Positions 26,869 through 35,153 of a stretch of DNA of 64,000 bases are shown one piece after another; position 1 is the stretch's first letter, and the number at the start of each line of letters is the position of its first letter. The notes under the pieces are model-generated. The model was not told the DNA's origin. It did no database searches and saw only the letters and a program-made list of their open reading frames with translations. The DNA is from Paenibacillus campinasensis. Its GTDB lineage: Bacteria > Bacillota > Bacilli > Paenibacillales > Paenibacillaceae. A program made the translations under genes and the position numbers. The stretch spans positions 62,001-126,000 of the forward strand of contig NZ_NPBY01000010.1 of the NCBI RefSeq assembly GCF_002272015.1, written 5' to 3'.

Positions 26869-27686
26869 ACCGGATGGATGCAGTATTTGAACGTTTGAAG
26901 CAGCAGAACGAGACGGCGCTCATCCCTTTCCTTACAGTCGGTGACCCGGATCTGGAGACGACGCTGGATATTATTGACCAGCTGGAAGCAGCGGAGGCGG
27001 ACATCGTTGAGCTTGGCGTCCCATATTCCGATCCGCTGGCCGACGGTCCCGTTATCCAGCGCGCTTCGGAGCGTGCCTTGAAGGGCAAGGTGACGATCCG
27101 CTCGTGCATGCAAGTTGCCCTTGCGGCGCGGGAGCGGGGAAGCCGGCTTCCGTTCATCTTGTTTACGTATTACAATCCCGTCCTTCAAATGGGGCTGGAC
27201 CCGTTCTTTGAAGAGGTTGTGGCCCATGGGATCAGCGGCTTGATTATCCCTGACCTGCCGATTGAAGAGGCGGCCGAGATCAGGCAGCGCGCGCGGCAGG
27301 CAGACGTCCATCTGATTCCGCTGGTCGCTCCGACCTCCCATGAGCGGATCGCCAGCATCGTGAAGGATGCGACAGGCTTTATTTATTGCGTATCCTCGCT
27401 TGGCGTAACCGGGGAGCGAGCCGATTTTTTTGCGGGCATCGAGGATTTTTTGAATACGGTCAAAACCTACAGCAATGTCCCGATTGCCATCGGATTTGGC
27501 ATCTCCTCGCGTGAGCAGGTGGCGCGATTCTCTTCAATCTGTGATGGGGTTGTGGTCGGCAGCGCGATCGTGCGCCAGATCGAATCCAACATTCCGCTGC
27601 TGGAGAAGCAGGAGAGCCGGGAAGAGGGGCTTTTGCAAATCCGCAAGTTTGTGGCACAATTAAAAGGAACATCAGATTCCGCATAG
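26865..27686 (+). CDS. trpA: Tryptophan synthase alpha chain
   Basis: 273 residues, a TIM barrel that releases indole from indole-3-glycerol phosphate. The catalytic Glu and Asp are in [15 protein letters not shown], with [28 protein letters not shown] and [10 protein letters not shown] following. Start overlaps the trpB stop by 4 nt. Last trp gene; hisC follows 43 nt later without a terminator. Confidence 0.98.
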   Translation: MNRMDAVFERLKQQNETALIPFLTVGDPDLETTLDIIDQLEAAEADIVELGVPYSDPLADGPVIQRASERALKGKVTIRSCMQVALAARERGSRLPFILFTYYNPVLQMGLDPFFEEVVAHGISGLIIPDLPIEEAAEIRQRARQADVHLIPLVAPTSHERIASIVKDATGFIYCVSSLGVTGERADFFAGIEDFLNTVKTYSNVPIAIGFGISSREQVARFSSICDGVVVGSAIVRQIESNIPLLEKQESREEGLLQIRKFVAQLKGTSDSA

Positions 27687-27729
27687 GATTCAAGTTTACT
27701 AGTATATGAAAAGCGAGGCGAATGAGCGG

Positions 27730-28827
27730 ATGAAACCGAAAGCGCATATCGTGAACCTCCCGGTGTACCAGCCGGGTAAACCGATAGAAGAGGTGAAGAA
27801 GGAGTACGGGCTGGATGAAGTGATCAAGCTGGCCTCCAATGAAAATCCATACGGCTGCTCACCCAAGGCTAAGGAAGCGATTCTGGCTGAATTGAATGAA
27901 GCCAGCGTCTATCCGGACGGGGCAGCAGCAGAACTGAGCAGCGAGCTCGCGGATTTCCTTGGCATCAACAGCGATCAGATCATTTTTGGATGCGGCTCAG
28001 ATGAGGTGATCGCCTTGATTGCCCGGGCATTTCTACAGCCTGGCGATGAGACGATTATGGCCGATCAGACGTTCTCGGTCTACAAGAGCAATGCGGACAT
28101 TGAGGGAGCAGTCAGCATTGAGGTGCCGCTCGTGGACGGCACTCATGATCTGAACGGCATGCTGGCGGCGGTGAATGACCGGACGAAGATCGTCTGGGTA
28201 TGCAATCCGAACAACCCGACGGGCACGATTGTATCCGAATCCGAGCTTGTGAAGTTTCTGGATGCCGTCCCTTCCCATGTCATGGTGGTGCTGGACGAGG
28301 CCTACTACGAATTCGTGACCGATGCAGCTTATCCCGACAGCATCAAGCTGATGCAGAAGTACCCGAATCTGGTCGTGCTTCGCACGTTCTCGAAGATTTA
28401 CGGGTTGGCCTCGCTGCGAATCGGCTATGGCCTTGGTGAGCCGGAAGTGGTGAAGCTGATCAACCAGGTGAGAGAGCCGTTCAACACGAGCCGGTTGGCA
28501 CAGGCAGCCGCCAAGGCCGCGCTCCAGGATCAGGAATTTGTGGCGAACTGCCGCCGTTTGAACGCCGAGGGGATCGCTTATTTGCAGCAGGAATTTGATC
28601 GCCTGGGCCTCTCTTATTTTCCGGCACACGGCAATTTTATTCTGGTTAACGTCCAAAGACCGGGACAGGAAGTGTTCCAGTCCTTGCTCAGACAAGGGGT
28701 TATCGTTCGTCCTGGATTCAGCCGGTATCCGGATTGCATCCGCGTCAGCGTCGGCACGCCGGAGCAGAACCGGACCTTCATCGGCTTTCTTGAAAAAGCG
28801 CTGGGAGACGTAGTCGCCCCTGTGTAA
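27730..28827 (+). CDS. hisC: Histidinol-phosphate/aromatic aminotransferase
   Basis: 365 residues. A fold-type I PLP aminotransferase. LASNENPYG, CNPNNPTGT, the Schiff-base Lys in TFSKIYGLASLRIGYG, and the substrate-binding tail R in DCIRVSVG are present. In B. subtilis the same gene, in the same place, serves both histidine and Tyr/Phe synthesis. An in-frame ATG eight codons earlier lacks a binding site; the chosen ATG gives the family's usual start just before YQPGKPIEEV. Confidence 0.95.
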   Translation: MKPKAHIVNLPVYQPGKPIEEVKKEYGLDEVIKLASNENPYGCSPKAKEAILAELNEASVYPDGAAAELSSELADFLGINSDQIIFGCGSDEVIALIARAFLQPGDETIMADQTFSVYKSNADIEGAVSIEVPLVDGTHDLNGMLAAVNDRTKIVWVCNPNNPTGTIVSESELVKFLDAVPSHVMVVLDEAYYEFVTDAAYPDSIKLMQKYPNLVVLRTFSKIYGLASLRIGYGLGEPEVVKLINQVREPFNTSRLAQAAAKAALQDQEFVANCRRLNAEGIAYLQQEFDRLGLSYFPAHGNFILVNVQRPGQEVFQSLLRQGVIVRPGFSRYPDCIRVSVGTPEQNRTFIGFLEKALGDVVAPV

Positions 28828-28876
28828 TTTCTGATTATCACTACTACTAAATGCAGCTTGAAACGAGTGAGTATAC

Positions 28877-29971
28877 ATGTCTATTCATATATCCATATTT
28901 GGCGTCGGCCTGATTGGCGGATCGCTCGCTTTATGCTTCAAAGGCAAGCCGGGCATCACTGTAACCGGATATGCGCATACGGAGGAGTACGCCGCACAGG
29001 TCATCGCCAAAGGCGTCGTCGATCATGTTACTTTGTCGGCGGCAGAGGCTGCGCAGGATGCGGATGTTATCTTTTTATGCGTCCCGGTGGGCAGCCTGGA
29101 AAGCTACATCCAGTTGTTAAGCGAGATGACCTTAAAGCCCGGCTGCATTATTACAGACGTGGGCAGTACGAAGGCCAGCATTACAGCATGTGCTTCTGCG
29201 CTTGCACTTAAGGACGCCTGCTTCATCGGAGGTCATCCGATGGCAGGGTCCGAACGTTCTGGCGTTGGAGCGGCATCCTCGCTGTTATTTGAAAATGCAT
29301 ATTATGTGCTGACACCGCCGGATGACGTTCCGGATGATAAGCTGCAGAAGCTGATCGACCTTCTAGCGCATACGAGAGCGCATATCGTCCAGGTTGAGCC
29401 GCGGCTGCATGATCAGATCGTCGGAGCGATCAGTCATCTGCCGCATATTATCGCGGTTGCGCTTGTGAACCAAATCCGCACCTACAATGACGACAACCCG
29501 CTCTACCGGATGCTCGCTGCCGGCGGGTTTCGCGACATTACGCGCATCGCCTCAAGCGATCCGCTGGTGTGGCGCGATATTTTATTGAATAACCGGGACG
29601 TGCTGCTGCCGCTGTTGCGGGACTGGAACGAGGAGATTCAGGGCTTTATTGCAATGCTCGAGAACAACAGCGGCCCGGGGATTGAGGAAGCGTTCCGCAG
29701 AGCAGGTGAATTCCGCAGCGAGCTGCCGGAGAGACGCAAGGGCAGCATTATATCCCAGTATGATCTGTATATTGATGTGCCTGACCATCCGGGTATTATC
29801 GGCAGCATTGCCACAGAGCTTGGCGCCCAGGGCATCAACTTGAGCAATGTGCAGATCATTGAGAGCCGGGAAGAGGTGCCTGGTGTCATGCGACTGTCTT
29901 TCCGGAACGAGCGGGAGCAGGAGCGGGCACAGCAGCTGCTTACCTCGCTGGGACACGCTGTATATCATTAA
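28877..29971 (+). CDS. tyrA: Prephenate dehydrogenase with C-terminal ACT domain
   Basis: 364 residues. The Rossmann motif GVGLIGGSLA starts at residue 9; GSTKASI, GHPMAGSERSGVGAA and AISHLPHI follow, and residues about 293-362 form an ACT domain (LYIDVPDHPGIIGSIATELG, core DHPGIIGSIA), suggesting regulation by an amino acid such as tyrosine. Converts prephenate to 4-hydroxyphenylpyruvate. It is the last gene of the supraoperon here; B. subtilis has aroE next, this genome does not at this place. Confidence 0.96.
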   Translation: MSIHISIFGVGLIGGSLALCFKGKPGITVTGYAHTEEYAAQVIAKGVVDHVTLSAAEAAQDADVIFLCVPVGSLESYIQLLSEMTLKPGCIITDVGSTKASITACASALALKDACFIGGHPMAGSERSGVGAASSLLFENAYYVLTPPDDVPDDKLQKLIDLLAHTRAHIVQVEPRLHDQIVGAISHLPHIIAVALVNQIRTYNDDNPLYRMLAAGGFRDITRIASSDPLVWRDILLNNRDVLLPLLRDWNEEIQGFIAMLENNSGPGIEEAFRRAGEFRSELPERRKGSIISQYDLYIDVPDHPGIIGSIATELGAQGINLSNVQIIESREEVPGVMRLSFRNEREQERAQQLLTSLGHAVYH

Positions 29972-30016
29972 AATTCCCACTAATAAAAAATAAGCGGAAA
30001 TAATTGCGTTTTCATG

Positions 30017-30045
30017 TTGACAAAATGAAAACGTATACATATAAT
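30017..30045 (+). promoter_or_regulatory. Consensus sigma-A promoter after tyrA
   Basis: TTGACA (30017-30022), exactly 17 nt, TATAAT (30040-30045): a perfect consensus. A dyad GTTTTCAT-N9-ATGAAAAC (30008-30032) surrounds the -35. The transcript would meet a strong terminator about 50-80 nt later. Confidence 0.85.
30025..30040 (+). promoter_or_regulatory. cre-like site (CcpA operator) between -35 and -10
   Basis: ATGAAAACGTATACAT fits the cre consensus WTGNAANCGNWNNCWW at every position. A site between the two hexamers should repress when CcpA is active. Confidence 0.7.
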
Positions 30046-30051
30046 AAAAGT

Positions 30052-30130
30052 ACAGTATGGTTTCTCTCCACTCCTATCCAAACATTGCACTTTGTGCGAC
30101 CGCCTTCCATGAGGAAGGCGGATTTTTTTT
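30052..30130 (+). ncRNA. Candidate small RNA, cre-controlled
   Basis: The consensus promoter predicts a start near 30052, and the strong terminator ends at about 30130, giving an RNA of about 79 nt. No ribosome binding site or convincing open frame lies within. The 5' half has an unpaired pyrimidine-rich stretch (TTTCTCTCCACTCCTATCC), the kind of sequence that in Gram-positive small RNAs pairs with Shine-Dalgarno regions. The alternative is that the promoter belongs to the sigma gene and the terminator serves as an attenuator or merely ends tyrA transcripts. I do not recognise a known RNA family. Confidence 0.5.
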
Positions 30131-30131
30131 G
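30100..30131 (+). terminator. Strong intrinsic terminator
   Basis: CCGCCTTCC pairs with GGAAGGCGG around ATGA, followed by A and eight T. Ends the candidate small RNA and any tyrA read-through. Confidence 0.95.
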
Positions 30132-30189
30132 TTGTATTGGGGATTCCCGGATATTTCACTGGCATAAACCTGAACTTTTCTCCATATTG

Positions 30190-30198
30190 TGCTATAAT
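30190..30198 (+). promoter_or_regulatory. Extended -10 promoter of the sigma/anti-sigma pair
   Basis: TGCTATAAT matches TGnTATAAT; CTGAAC at 30170 is a weak -35 at 17 nt. It predicts a leader of about 120 nt before the sigma gene. Confidence 0.5.
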
Positions 30199-30327
30199 GC
30201 TAGAGTGCTAGTGTTGAAGATTTGGGGAAAATGCCAAATACATAGAATAGTCAGTCACCAAGAGGCGTAATTATATATGGTTTACGGAGGTCAGCACCGC
30301 TTGGGGTGAGGAGGAACACAAAATCAT

Positions 30328-30921
30328 ATGACGGATTCCCAGCTGATTCAAGAGATCAAACAAGGCAATGTGGAATTATATTCGGAATTGATGCGTCGTT
30401 ATCAGAGGAAAATTTTAGCGTTTGTTTATCATATGTTGAAGAGCTCCGGGATGGAGGTTATGGCTGAGGACTTGTGTTCGGAAACGTTCTACAAAGCTTT
30501 TCGCAGCCTGAGCTCCTTTCGGGAGGTGGATGCCTCCTTCTCGACATGGCTTTATACCATCGCACGCAATACGGTGCTGAGCGAGCTGCGCAAGCAGCGC
30601 AGCGGCACGCTATCGCTTGAGGAGAGCGGCGTTGTACCGATCGCGCCTAACGAAGGGGCGCCAGAGCAGGCGATCCTGCGCAGTGAACGTGTACATATGG
30701 TTAGAGAAGCGATTAAGAAACTCCCGGAAAAGCAGAGATCAGCCTTGATCCTGCGGGAGTATGATCAATTGGATTATCAGGAAATTGCCGACATTCTCGG
30801 GCAAAGCGTCAGCTCTGTCAAGTCGCTGCTGTTTCGTGCGCGGGGCAGTGTGAAAATTCAGCTTGAACCGTATTTCTATGAGCCGGATTTCGAGGAGCTG
30901 AAAGGGATGAAAAGCAGATGA
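30328..30921 (+). CDS. ECF-type RNA polymerase sigma factor
   Basis: 197 residues with sigma region 2 (about 15-85; RRYQRKILAFVYHML, AEDLCSETFYKAFRSL, STWLYTIARNTVLSELRK) and region 4 (about 128-180; IKKLPEKQRSALILREYDQLDYQEIADILGQS, core LPEKQRSALILRE, and SVKSLLFRAR). No region 1 or 3, so ECF family. The next gene, overlapping by 4 nt, encodes a zinc-finger membrane protein that should hold it inactive. GAGGAGG lies 13 nt before the ATG, a long spacing. Signal and regulon unknown. Confidence 0.92.
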   Translation: MTDSQLIQEIKQGNVELYSELMRRYQRKILAFVYHMLKSSGMEVMAEDLCSETFYKAFRSLSSFREVDASFSTWLYTIARNTVLSELRKQRSGTLSLEESGVVPIAPNEGAPEQAILRSERVHMVREAIKKLPEKQRSALILREYDQLDYQEIADILGQSVSSVKSLLFRARGSVKIQLEPYFYEPDFEELKGMKSR

Positions 30922-31505
30922 CTTGCGAAGAAGCCCAGCAGCTGATGGAGATTGTCTGGGATTTGCCTGAGCATGATCTGCGGCGAAGACGGCTGCAGGA
31001 TCATCTCCAGGGCTGCCGGTCATGTGCGGCTGAGTACGAAATGTGGGTCGAGAGCATGGAAATGGTTCATTCGCTGAAGCATGAGGTGTCCGATATCGAG
31101 GCAGAGAACGTGAACCGAAACGTGATGGATCGAATCTATCGCGATTTCCCGTGGCTCGTTGAGGAAACTTCGAAGAGCAGTGCCATCAGCCGGGTGTTTC
31201 GAAAGCGTCTGATCATATGGATTGCCGGCTTCCTGGCGCTGTTCGTGTCCAGCCTGTTGTACTTCGCCCTAACCGGCAGCAGCAGTGAGCCACAGCCGGA
31301 GGCTGCCCCGACGGGCATTATTCCTACAGGCGTGGCCGGGAGCAACTACGGAAGCTATAACATTCCGAAAACGAACAGTGGGATTATCGATCCGTTTGTC
31401 GCCGGGATGAAACCGACCGAGCCGGAATACTGGATGGTTCTTTCCATACTCGGTGTCGGGTTGGCCTTGATCTTCTTACGGAGGTTGAACCGGGTACGAC
31501 GATAG
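30918..31505 (+). CDS. Membrane anti-sigma factor with zinc finger
   Basis: 195 residues. The N-terminal anti-sigma zinc-finger pattern is TCEEAQQLMEI followed by LQDHLQGCRSCAAEY (His-x3-Cys-x2-Cys). Two hydrophobic segments at about 96-116 and 172-188 flank an extracytoplasmic Gly/Pro/Ser-rich stretch of about 55 residues; a membrane span follows the zinc finger as in RsiW-like proteins, but the second span near the C-terminus is less usual. Coupled to the ECF sigma gene just upstream, so it is its likely antagonist. Confidence 0.82.
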   Translation: MTCEEAQQLMEIVWDLPEHDLRRRRLQDHLQGCRSCAAEYEMWVESMEMVHSLKHEVSDIEAENVNRNVMDRIYRDFPWLVEETSKSSAISRVFRKRLIIWIAGFLALFVSSLLYFALTGSSSEPQPEAAPTGIIPTGVAGSNYGSYNIPKTNSGIIDPFVAGMKPTEPEYWMVLSILGVGLALIFLRRLNRVRR

Positions 31506-31538
31506 ATATAGAATAGGTGGAAAAGGAGTGAGGCCGCT

Positions 31539-32126
31539 ATGCTGATTGGATTTGTTCGCCATGGACTGACAGATTGGAACGCACAGGGCAAAATTCAGGG
31601 ACAGACGGATATTCCTCTCAATGATGAAGGACGCAACCAGGCGCGTCTTCTGGGCCAGCGGCTTCAGCAGGAGCCGCATTCCTGGGACTTCATCGTCAGC
31701 AGCGGATTATCGCGGGCCGAAGAGACGGCGCAGATCATTTCATCCTTCATCGACGTGCCGCTGCACGCTCCGGACGCCCGATTGCGCGAGCGCTCCTACG
31801 GCCAGGCCGAAGGCTTGACGGCAGAGCAGCGGGAAGAGCGCTTCGGTCCGGACTGGAGCCGCCGGGATGTCGGGCAGGAATCGGACGCCGCGCTGCAGGA
31901 GAGAGGGCTTTCCTTCTTGAAGGATATGCAGGATGAGCACCCTGATGCTCACATTCTGGTTGTGAGTCATGGCGGCTTTCTGGCTCAGCTGTACAAGGTG
32001 ATATGCAGCGATTTGCAGCATGAGCGAATTGGGAATCTGTCCCTGACGATTATGGAAAGCAAGGGAGAGAACTGGTCGCCGATTCTGTACAACTGTACCC
32101 GCCATTTAATAACGAGCCAGTCTTGA
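31539..32126 (+). CDS. Histidine phosphatase family protein (phosphoglycerate-mutase-like)
   Basis: 195 residues. The phosphohistidine motif is FVRHGLTDWN near residue 5; SGLSRAEETAQII carries the next catalytic Arg, and VVSHGGFL the second His. Family members dephosphorylate small metabolites such as phosphoglycerate, alpha-ribazole phosphate or nucleotides; the substrate cannot be read here. AAAGGAGTGAGG precedes the ATG. It follows the anti-sigma gene by 33 nt and may be in its transcript. A large terminator follows. Confidence 0.85.
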   Translation: MLIGFVRHGLTDWNAQGKIQGQTDIPLNDEGRNQARLLGQRLQQEPHSWDFIVSSGLSRAEETAQIISSFIDVPLHAPDARLRERSYGQAEGLTAEQREERFGPDWSRRDVGQESDAALQERGLSFLKDMQDEHPDAHILVVSHGGFLAQLYKVICSDLQHERIGNLSLTIMESKGENWSPILYNCTRHLITSQS

Positions 32127-32156
32127 GTTTTTTTCCGACACGGAGAAGATTAGGGA

Positions 32157-32206
32157 GAAGGTATATCCACAGGCAGTGCTGCCTGGCGGATTGCCTTCTT
32201 TTTTTT
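32157..32206 (+). terminator. Intrinsic terminator after the histidine phosphatase gene
   Basis: A three-part helix: GAAGG/CCTTC at the base, ATCC/GGAT, and an AGGCAG-TG-CTGCCT tip, followed by eight T. Confidence 0.82.
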
Positions 32207-32536
32207 GTTTTAGTAGAAATTGTAGATGATCCTTCGGATGAATCATGATAGACGAGAGTTTGACATAAGCTGGTAACAGAAGGGTTGTCCCGCTAACATT
32301 CTACCGAACGATGCGATATGTTATAGCCTCCCTGAAAAATTTAGCGTGAATGTTTATACGGCGCCATTTTCGTTAAAAATGGGAATCAGGACAGCGAGAG
32401 TTGAAAGAGTAGGGTGCCGGAGGCTGCCAGCTTGATTTATTCAAGACCGGTCAGGTATCAAAACATTCAATCCATCCCATAATGGAATTAAAACCATACC
32501 TGGAATCCGGGATGGATAACGGCGAGGCGATGGTAG
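32207..32536 (+). other. Gene-free structured stretch upstream of the 373-aa unknown gene
   Basis: No coding frame is supported. Visible structure: CCATTTT-CGTT-AAAAATGG near 32366-32385, and a perfect 9-bp inverted repeat ATCCATCCC (32470-32478) / GGGATGGAT (32509-32517) ending 20 nt before the next start codon. A possible weak promoter is CTGAAA (about 32333), 16 nt, TTATAC. It could be a structured leader; I recognise no known riboswitch motif, T-box or S-box in it. Confidence 0.4.
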
Positions 32537-33658
32537 ATGAATCTAGCGGATATGCTGACGTATGCCGACATCGGACAATTGAGCAATATTGCCAACCACT
32601 ATCAGTGTGATGCCAAAAGAAACTCGAAGCATGAACTGATTCAGAGCATTTTGTCCAAGCTTGGACGCAGGGATTTTGTCGAGGAGCAGGTACGTGTGTT
32701 ATCGGCAAAGGATTTGCGCTTTCTGAACAATCTTGTGTTTGACGCCCGCAGCGGATACAGCCTGGAAGAGCTGATTGCAGCCATACGTCATTCTTCCGTT
32801 GAGGATGAACCGAAGGCTGCCGGAGAGGAAAGTCCCCGGGAAGCTGTTGCCAGGTACCGCCGCAGCGGCTGGTTATTTAACGGCTTCACGCATTCGACCA
32901 AATACTTGTTTCAGGTGCCGGCCGATTTAAAGGAACGCTTCCGGGAGGTGCTCCGGGAAAAGCTGCTGGAGGATCTCGAATATGCAGCGCAGGAGCCGGA
33001 GGCTTACCGTGACGAGCAAGGGCTTGCGGCCGAGGACATGCTGCTCTTCCTCCGGTTCGTCGAGCGGCATGATATTGAGCTCAATCAGGAAGGCTTTATG
33101 TACCGGCGGCATCAGCAGCAGCTGATGGCAGCCTTGCATATACCGGAGCCGCTCATCACGAAGGGGGCGTGGCGCTTTGGGTACGGGCGTTCCTGCATCG
33201 AATACCCGGACCGGTTCTCGCTGCTGTACGACTATGCATACGCACGTCAGTGGGTTCGGGAGCAAGGCGCAAGGCTGGTGCTCACCGATCGCGGGAAGGC
33301 TGTCCTGGATGAAGGAAATCAAGTTAGCGTGTTGCAGATATTCCGCTTTTGGTTAAGACTCTATAAAGGGGCTGTCCCCAACATTACCTCGCTCGTATAC
33401 TGGATCAGCCAGTGTGCACAAGAGTGGGTGACGGCGGAGTCGATGCAGAAATCGCTCTGCTGGTTAATCCGTCCCTTCTATTACGATTCGCCGCATAACA
33501 TTTTGCAGCTGCGTGTTATCCGGATGCTGATGCATCTGGGCATGCTGAGAATCGGAGAGAGCGAGCGGGACGGAACGGTGATCCGAATGACAGCCCTTGG
33601 GATGAAAGCGGCAGAAGCGAGCCTGCACATCGGGGATTCCAAAGATTTTATCCATTGA
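32537..33658 (+). CDS. Unknown 373-residue protein, possible winged-helix content
   Basis: Not recognised with certainty. The N-terminal third has a small helical domain (SNIANHYQCDAKRNSKHELIQSILSKLG, core RNSKHELIQSIL) that resembles SAP/Rho-N-like nucleic-acid-binding helices. The remainder alternates helices and short strands with two places that look like winged helices (around LFNGFTHSTKYLFQVPADL and near the C-terminus, MLRIGESERDGTVIRMTALG). This layout is reminiscent of the N-terminal region of XPB/Ssl2-like proteins, but no helicase motif is present. GCGAGGCG precedes the ATG. A monocistronic unit behind a structured leader. Confidence 0.6.
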   Translation: MNLADMLTYADIGQLSNIANHYQCDAKRNSKHELIQSILSKLGRRDFVEEQVRVLSAKDLRFLNNLVFDARSGYSLEELIAAIRHSSVEDEPKAAGEESPREAVARYRRSGWLFNGFTHSTKYLFQVPADLKERFREVLREKLLEDLEYAAQEPEAYRDEQGLAAEDMLLFLRFVERHDIELNQEGFMYRRHQQQLMAALHIPEPLITKGAWRFGYGRSCIEYPDRFSLLYDYAYARQWVREQGARLVLTDRGKAVLDEGNQVSVLQIFRFWLRLYKGAVPNITSLVYWISQCAQEWVTAESMQKSLCWLIRPFYYDSPHNILQLRVIRMLMHLGMLRIGESERDGTVIRMTALGMKAAEASLHIGDSKDFIH

Positions 33659-33715
33659 CAGAACAAGGTGCGCATTGCTACAATCACTCCCACCAAATTA
33701 AAGGAGTGATCGGTA

Positions 33716-34222
33716 ATGGAGATCGGGTATTCGGGGGCTTTCCCTTCGGTTCACTCGTCGGTATTTGTCGCTGAAGGTGTCAAACTGATCGGTAATGTTC
33801 GGATCGGGGCTGATTCGAGCATCTGGTTTAACGCGGTGCTGCGGGGCGATCTGGCACCTATCACCATCGGCGAACGCTGCAACATACAGGATGGCGTTGT
33901 CGGACATGTCAATGCAGGACAACCGCTCCTGCTCGAAGATGAAGTATCGGTTGGACATTCGGCGATTATTCACGGCTGCACCATCGGCAAAGGCTCGCTG
34001 ATCGGGATGGGCGCCATCCTGCTGAACGGAGCGGAGCTCGGTGAATATGCCTTGATCGGCGCAGGTTCTGTCGTCACGGAGAACACCAGGATTCCCCCGT
34101 ATACATTAAGCCTTGGCACACCGGCCAGAGTGGTGCGGGAGCTGACCGACGCGGATCTGCAAAGGATGAAGGTCACGATGGAAAGCTATGTGATCAAAGG
34201 GAAGGAATACAAGACATTGTAA
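33716..34222 (+). CDS. Gamma-carbonic-anhydrase-like hexapeptide protein
   Basis: 168 residues, mostly left-handed beta-helix hexapeptide repeats (VKLIGNVRIGADSSIWFNAVLRGD, core IWFNAVLRGD). The three metal-binding His positions of the family appear in GHVNAG, VGHSAIIHGC. Proteins of this YrdA/PaaY/CaiE-like group bind Zn or Fe and some have carbonic anhydrase activity; activity here is not certain. AAAGGAGTGATC precedes the ATG. The next gene is a short IDEAL-domain protein. Confidence 0.85.
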   Translation: MEIGYSGAFPSVHSSVFVAEGVKLIGNVRIGADSSIWFNAVLRGDLAPITIGERCNIQDGVVGHVNAGQPLLLEDEVSVGHSAIIHGCTIGKGSLIGMGAILLNGAELGEYALIGAGSVVTENTRIPPYTLSLGTPARVVRELTDADLQRMKVTMESYVIKGKEYKTL

Positions 34223-34246
34223 AATTCAGTTTGGAGGTGCATCCTA

Positions 34247-34426
34247 ATGGATAAGATGAAGGTTACTTACGAAGTTATGTTAAGTCTGGCTGCTGAGATG
34301 GTATGGGACGAAGCTTTGCGCAAGCATCGGAGCGAGGAGCTGTATAAGGAAATAGACGCAGCCCTGGCTTCCGGCGACGAAGTGGCTTTCCGAACCCTGA
34401 CGGATGAACTGAAGACTTTGAACTAA
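34247..34426 (+). CDS. Short IDEAL-domain protein
   Basis: 59 residues: starts MDKMKVTYEV, has an amphipathic helix (LSLAAEMVWDEALRKHR) and ends in the IDEAL motif region IDAALASGDEVAFRTLTDEL. The IDEAL domain is a C-terminal helical module of about 37 residues in small Bacillales proteins of largely unknown function. GGAGGTG lies 8 nt upstream of the ATG, which supports real translation. It follows the hexapeptide gene by 24 nt and is probably co-transcribed. Confidence 0.82.
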   Translation: MDKMKVTYEVMLSLAAEMVWDEALRKHRSEELYKEIDAALASGDEVAFRTLTDELKTLN

Positions 34427-34550
34427 GGATTTTTGCATACAAAAGGGGAGCGCTAGGATGGCGGCCGCAATAGATAGAGCAAGGTGATCAACTGGGTCTG
34501 TCTATATGTTTTGTCACAGGTGCGGACAGAGGCGAAGTTTGTAAAACCGA

Positions 34551-34588
34551 AGAAATGCCGATCGGCATTTCTTTTTTTCTTTTTTTGC
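34551..34588 (+). terminator. Intrinsic terminator before ypiF
   Basis: AGAAATGCC-GATC-GGCATTTCT is a perfect palindromic stem followed by a long T tract broken by single C residues. Confidence 0.92.
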
Positions 34589-34613
34589 ACTATAGATCAT
34601 CTACTCTTATAAT
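34585..34613 (+). promoter_or_regulatory. Sigma-A promoter of ypiF
   Basis: TTGCAC (34585-34590), 17 nt, TATAAT (34608-34613). The -35 begins inside the T tract of the preceding terminator. Confidence 0.72.
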
Positions 34614-34653
34614 GTAAGAAAATATTGCAGGTTATAGAAAGGATGCATCAGCA

Positions 34654-35085
34654 GTGAAATTCAGCGAAGTGGAAGAAGCGTCATGGCCAGGGCTGGCCCT
34701 CTATTTTGATACGTGTCTGATCCCGTATACCGGGCTGTCAGGCGGAGAGAGCCCTTGGGAGGTCACAGCTGCACTGGAGCGGCTCCGAGATTTCATGGAT
34801 CTTGTTGAAATCCCCTTTAAAGGAAGAATTGTTACATATCCTGCCGTACAATATGGCAATCCTAATGATATGAAGCTGCTTAACGAGGTTTGTCGAAATG
34901 TCAAATCCGGCGGTTTTAAATATGTGGTGGTTGTGTCGGCAGATGTGGCGATCTCGGAAGAGGATGTGCCTGAAAGCGCACTCGTCCTGTCCCGGCGCAG
35001 CATTGACATTCCAGAGGGCAAGCCGCTTGCGGCGGTTGTATCCCAAAAAATCAGCGAGATGTGGATGGGGGCAGCCCAAAGCTAA
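34654..35085 (+). CDS. ypiF: YpiF-like protein (DUF2487)
   Basis: 143 residues, soluble, alpha/beta. Contains ALYFDTCLIPYTGLSGGESPWE near the start (core CLIPYTGLSG), KGRIVTYPAVQYG and KYVVVVSADVAIS; size and position directly before qcrA match B. subtilis YpiF. No function is established. Start is GTG with AAAGGATG upstream. Has its own promoter; the qcr genes have another, so both could contribute to qcr expression. Confidence 0.75.
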   Translation: MKFSEVEEASWPGLALYFDTCLIPYTGLSGGESPWEVTAALERLRDFMDLVEIPFKGRIVTYPAVQYGNPNDMKLLNEVCRNVKSGGFKYVVVVSADVAISEEDVPESALVLSRRSIDIPEGKPLAAVVSQKISEMWMGAAQS

Positions 35086-35153
35086 ATGTGACGAAAATTC
35101 AACAATTTATTGATGGACTATTGGAAGCGAACCCAATTTTGGGCTTCAAATTC

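Noticed and set aside
30004..30270. 88-codon open frame across the candidate small RNA
   Set aside because: It spans promoter, terminator and second promoter; no ribosome binding site.
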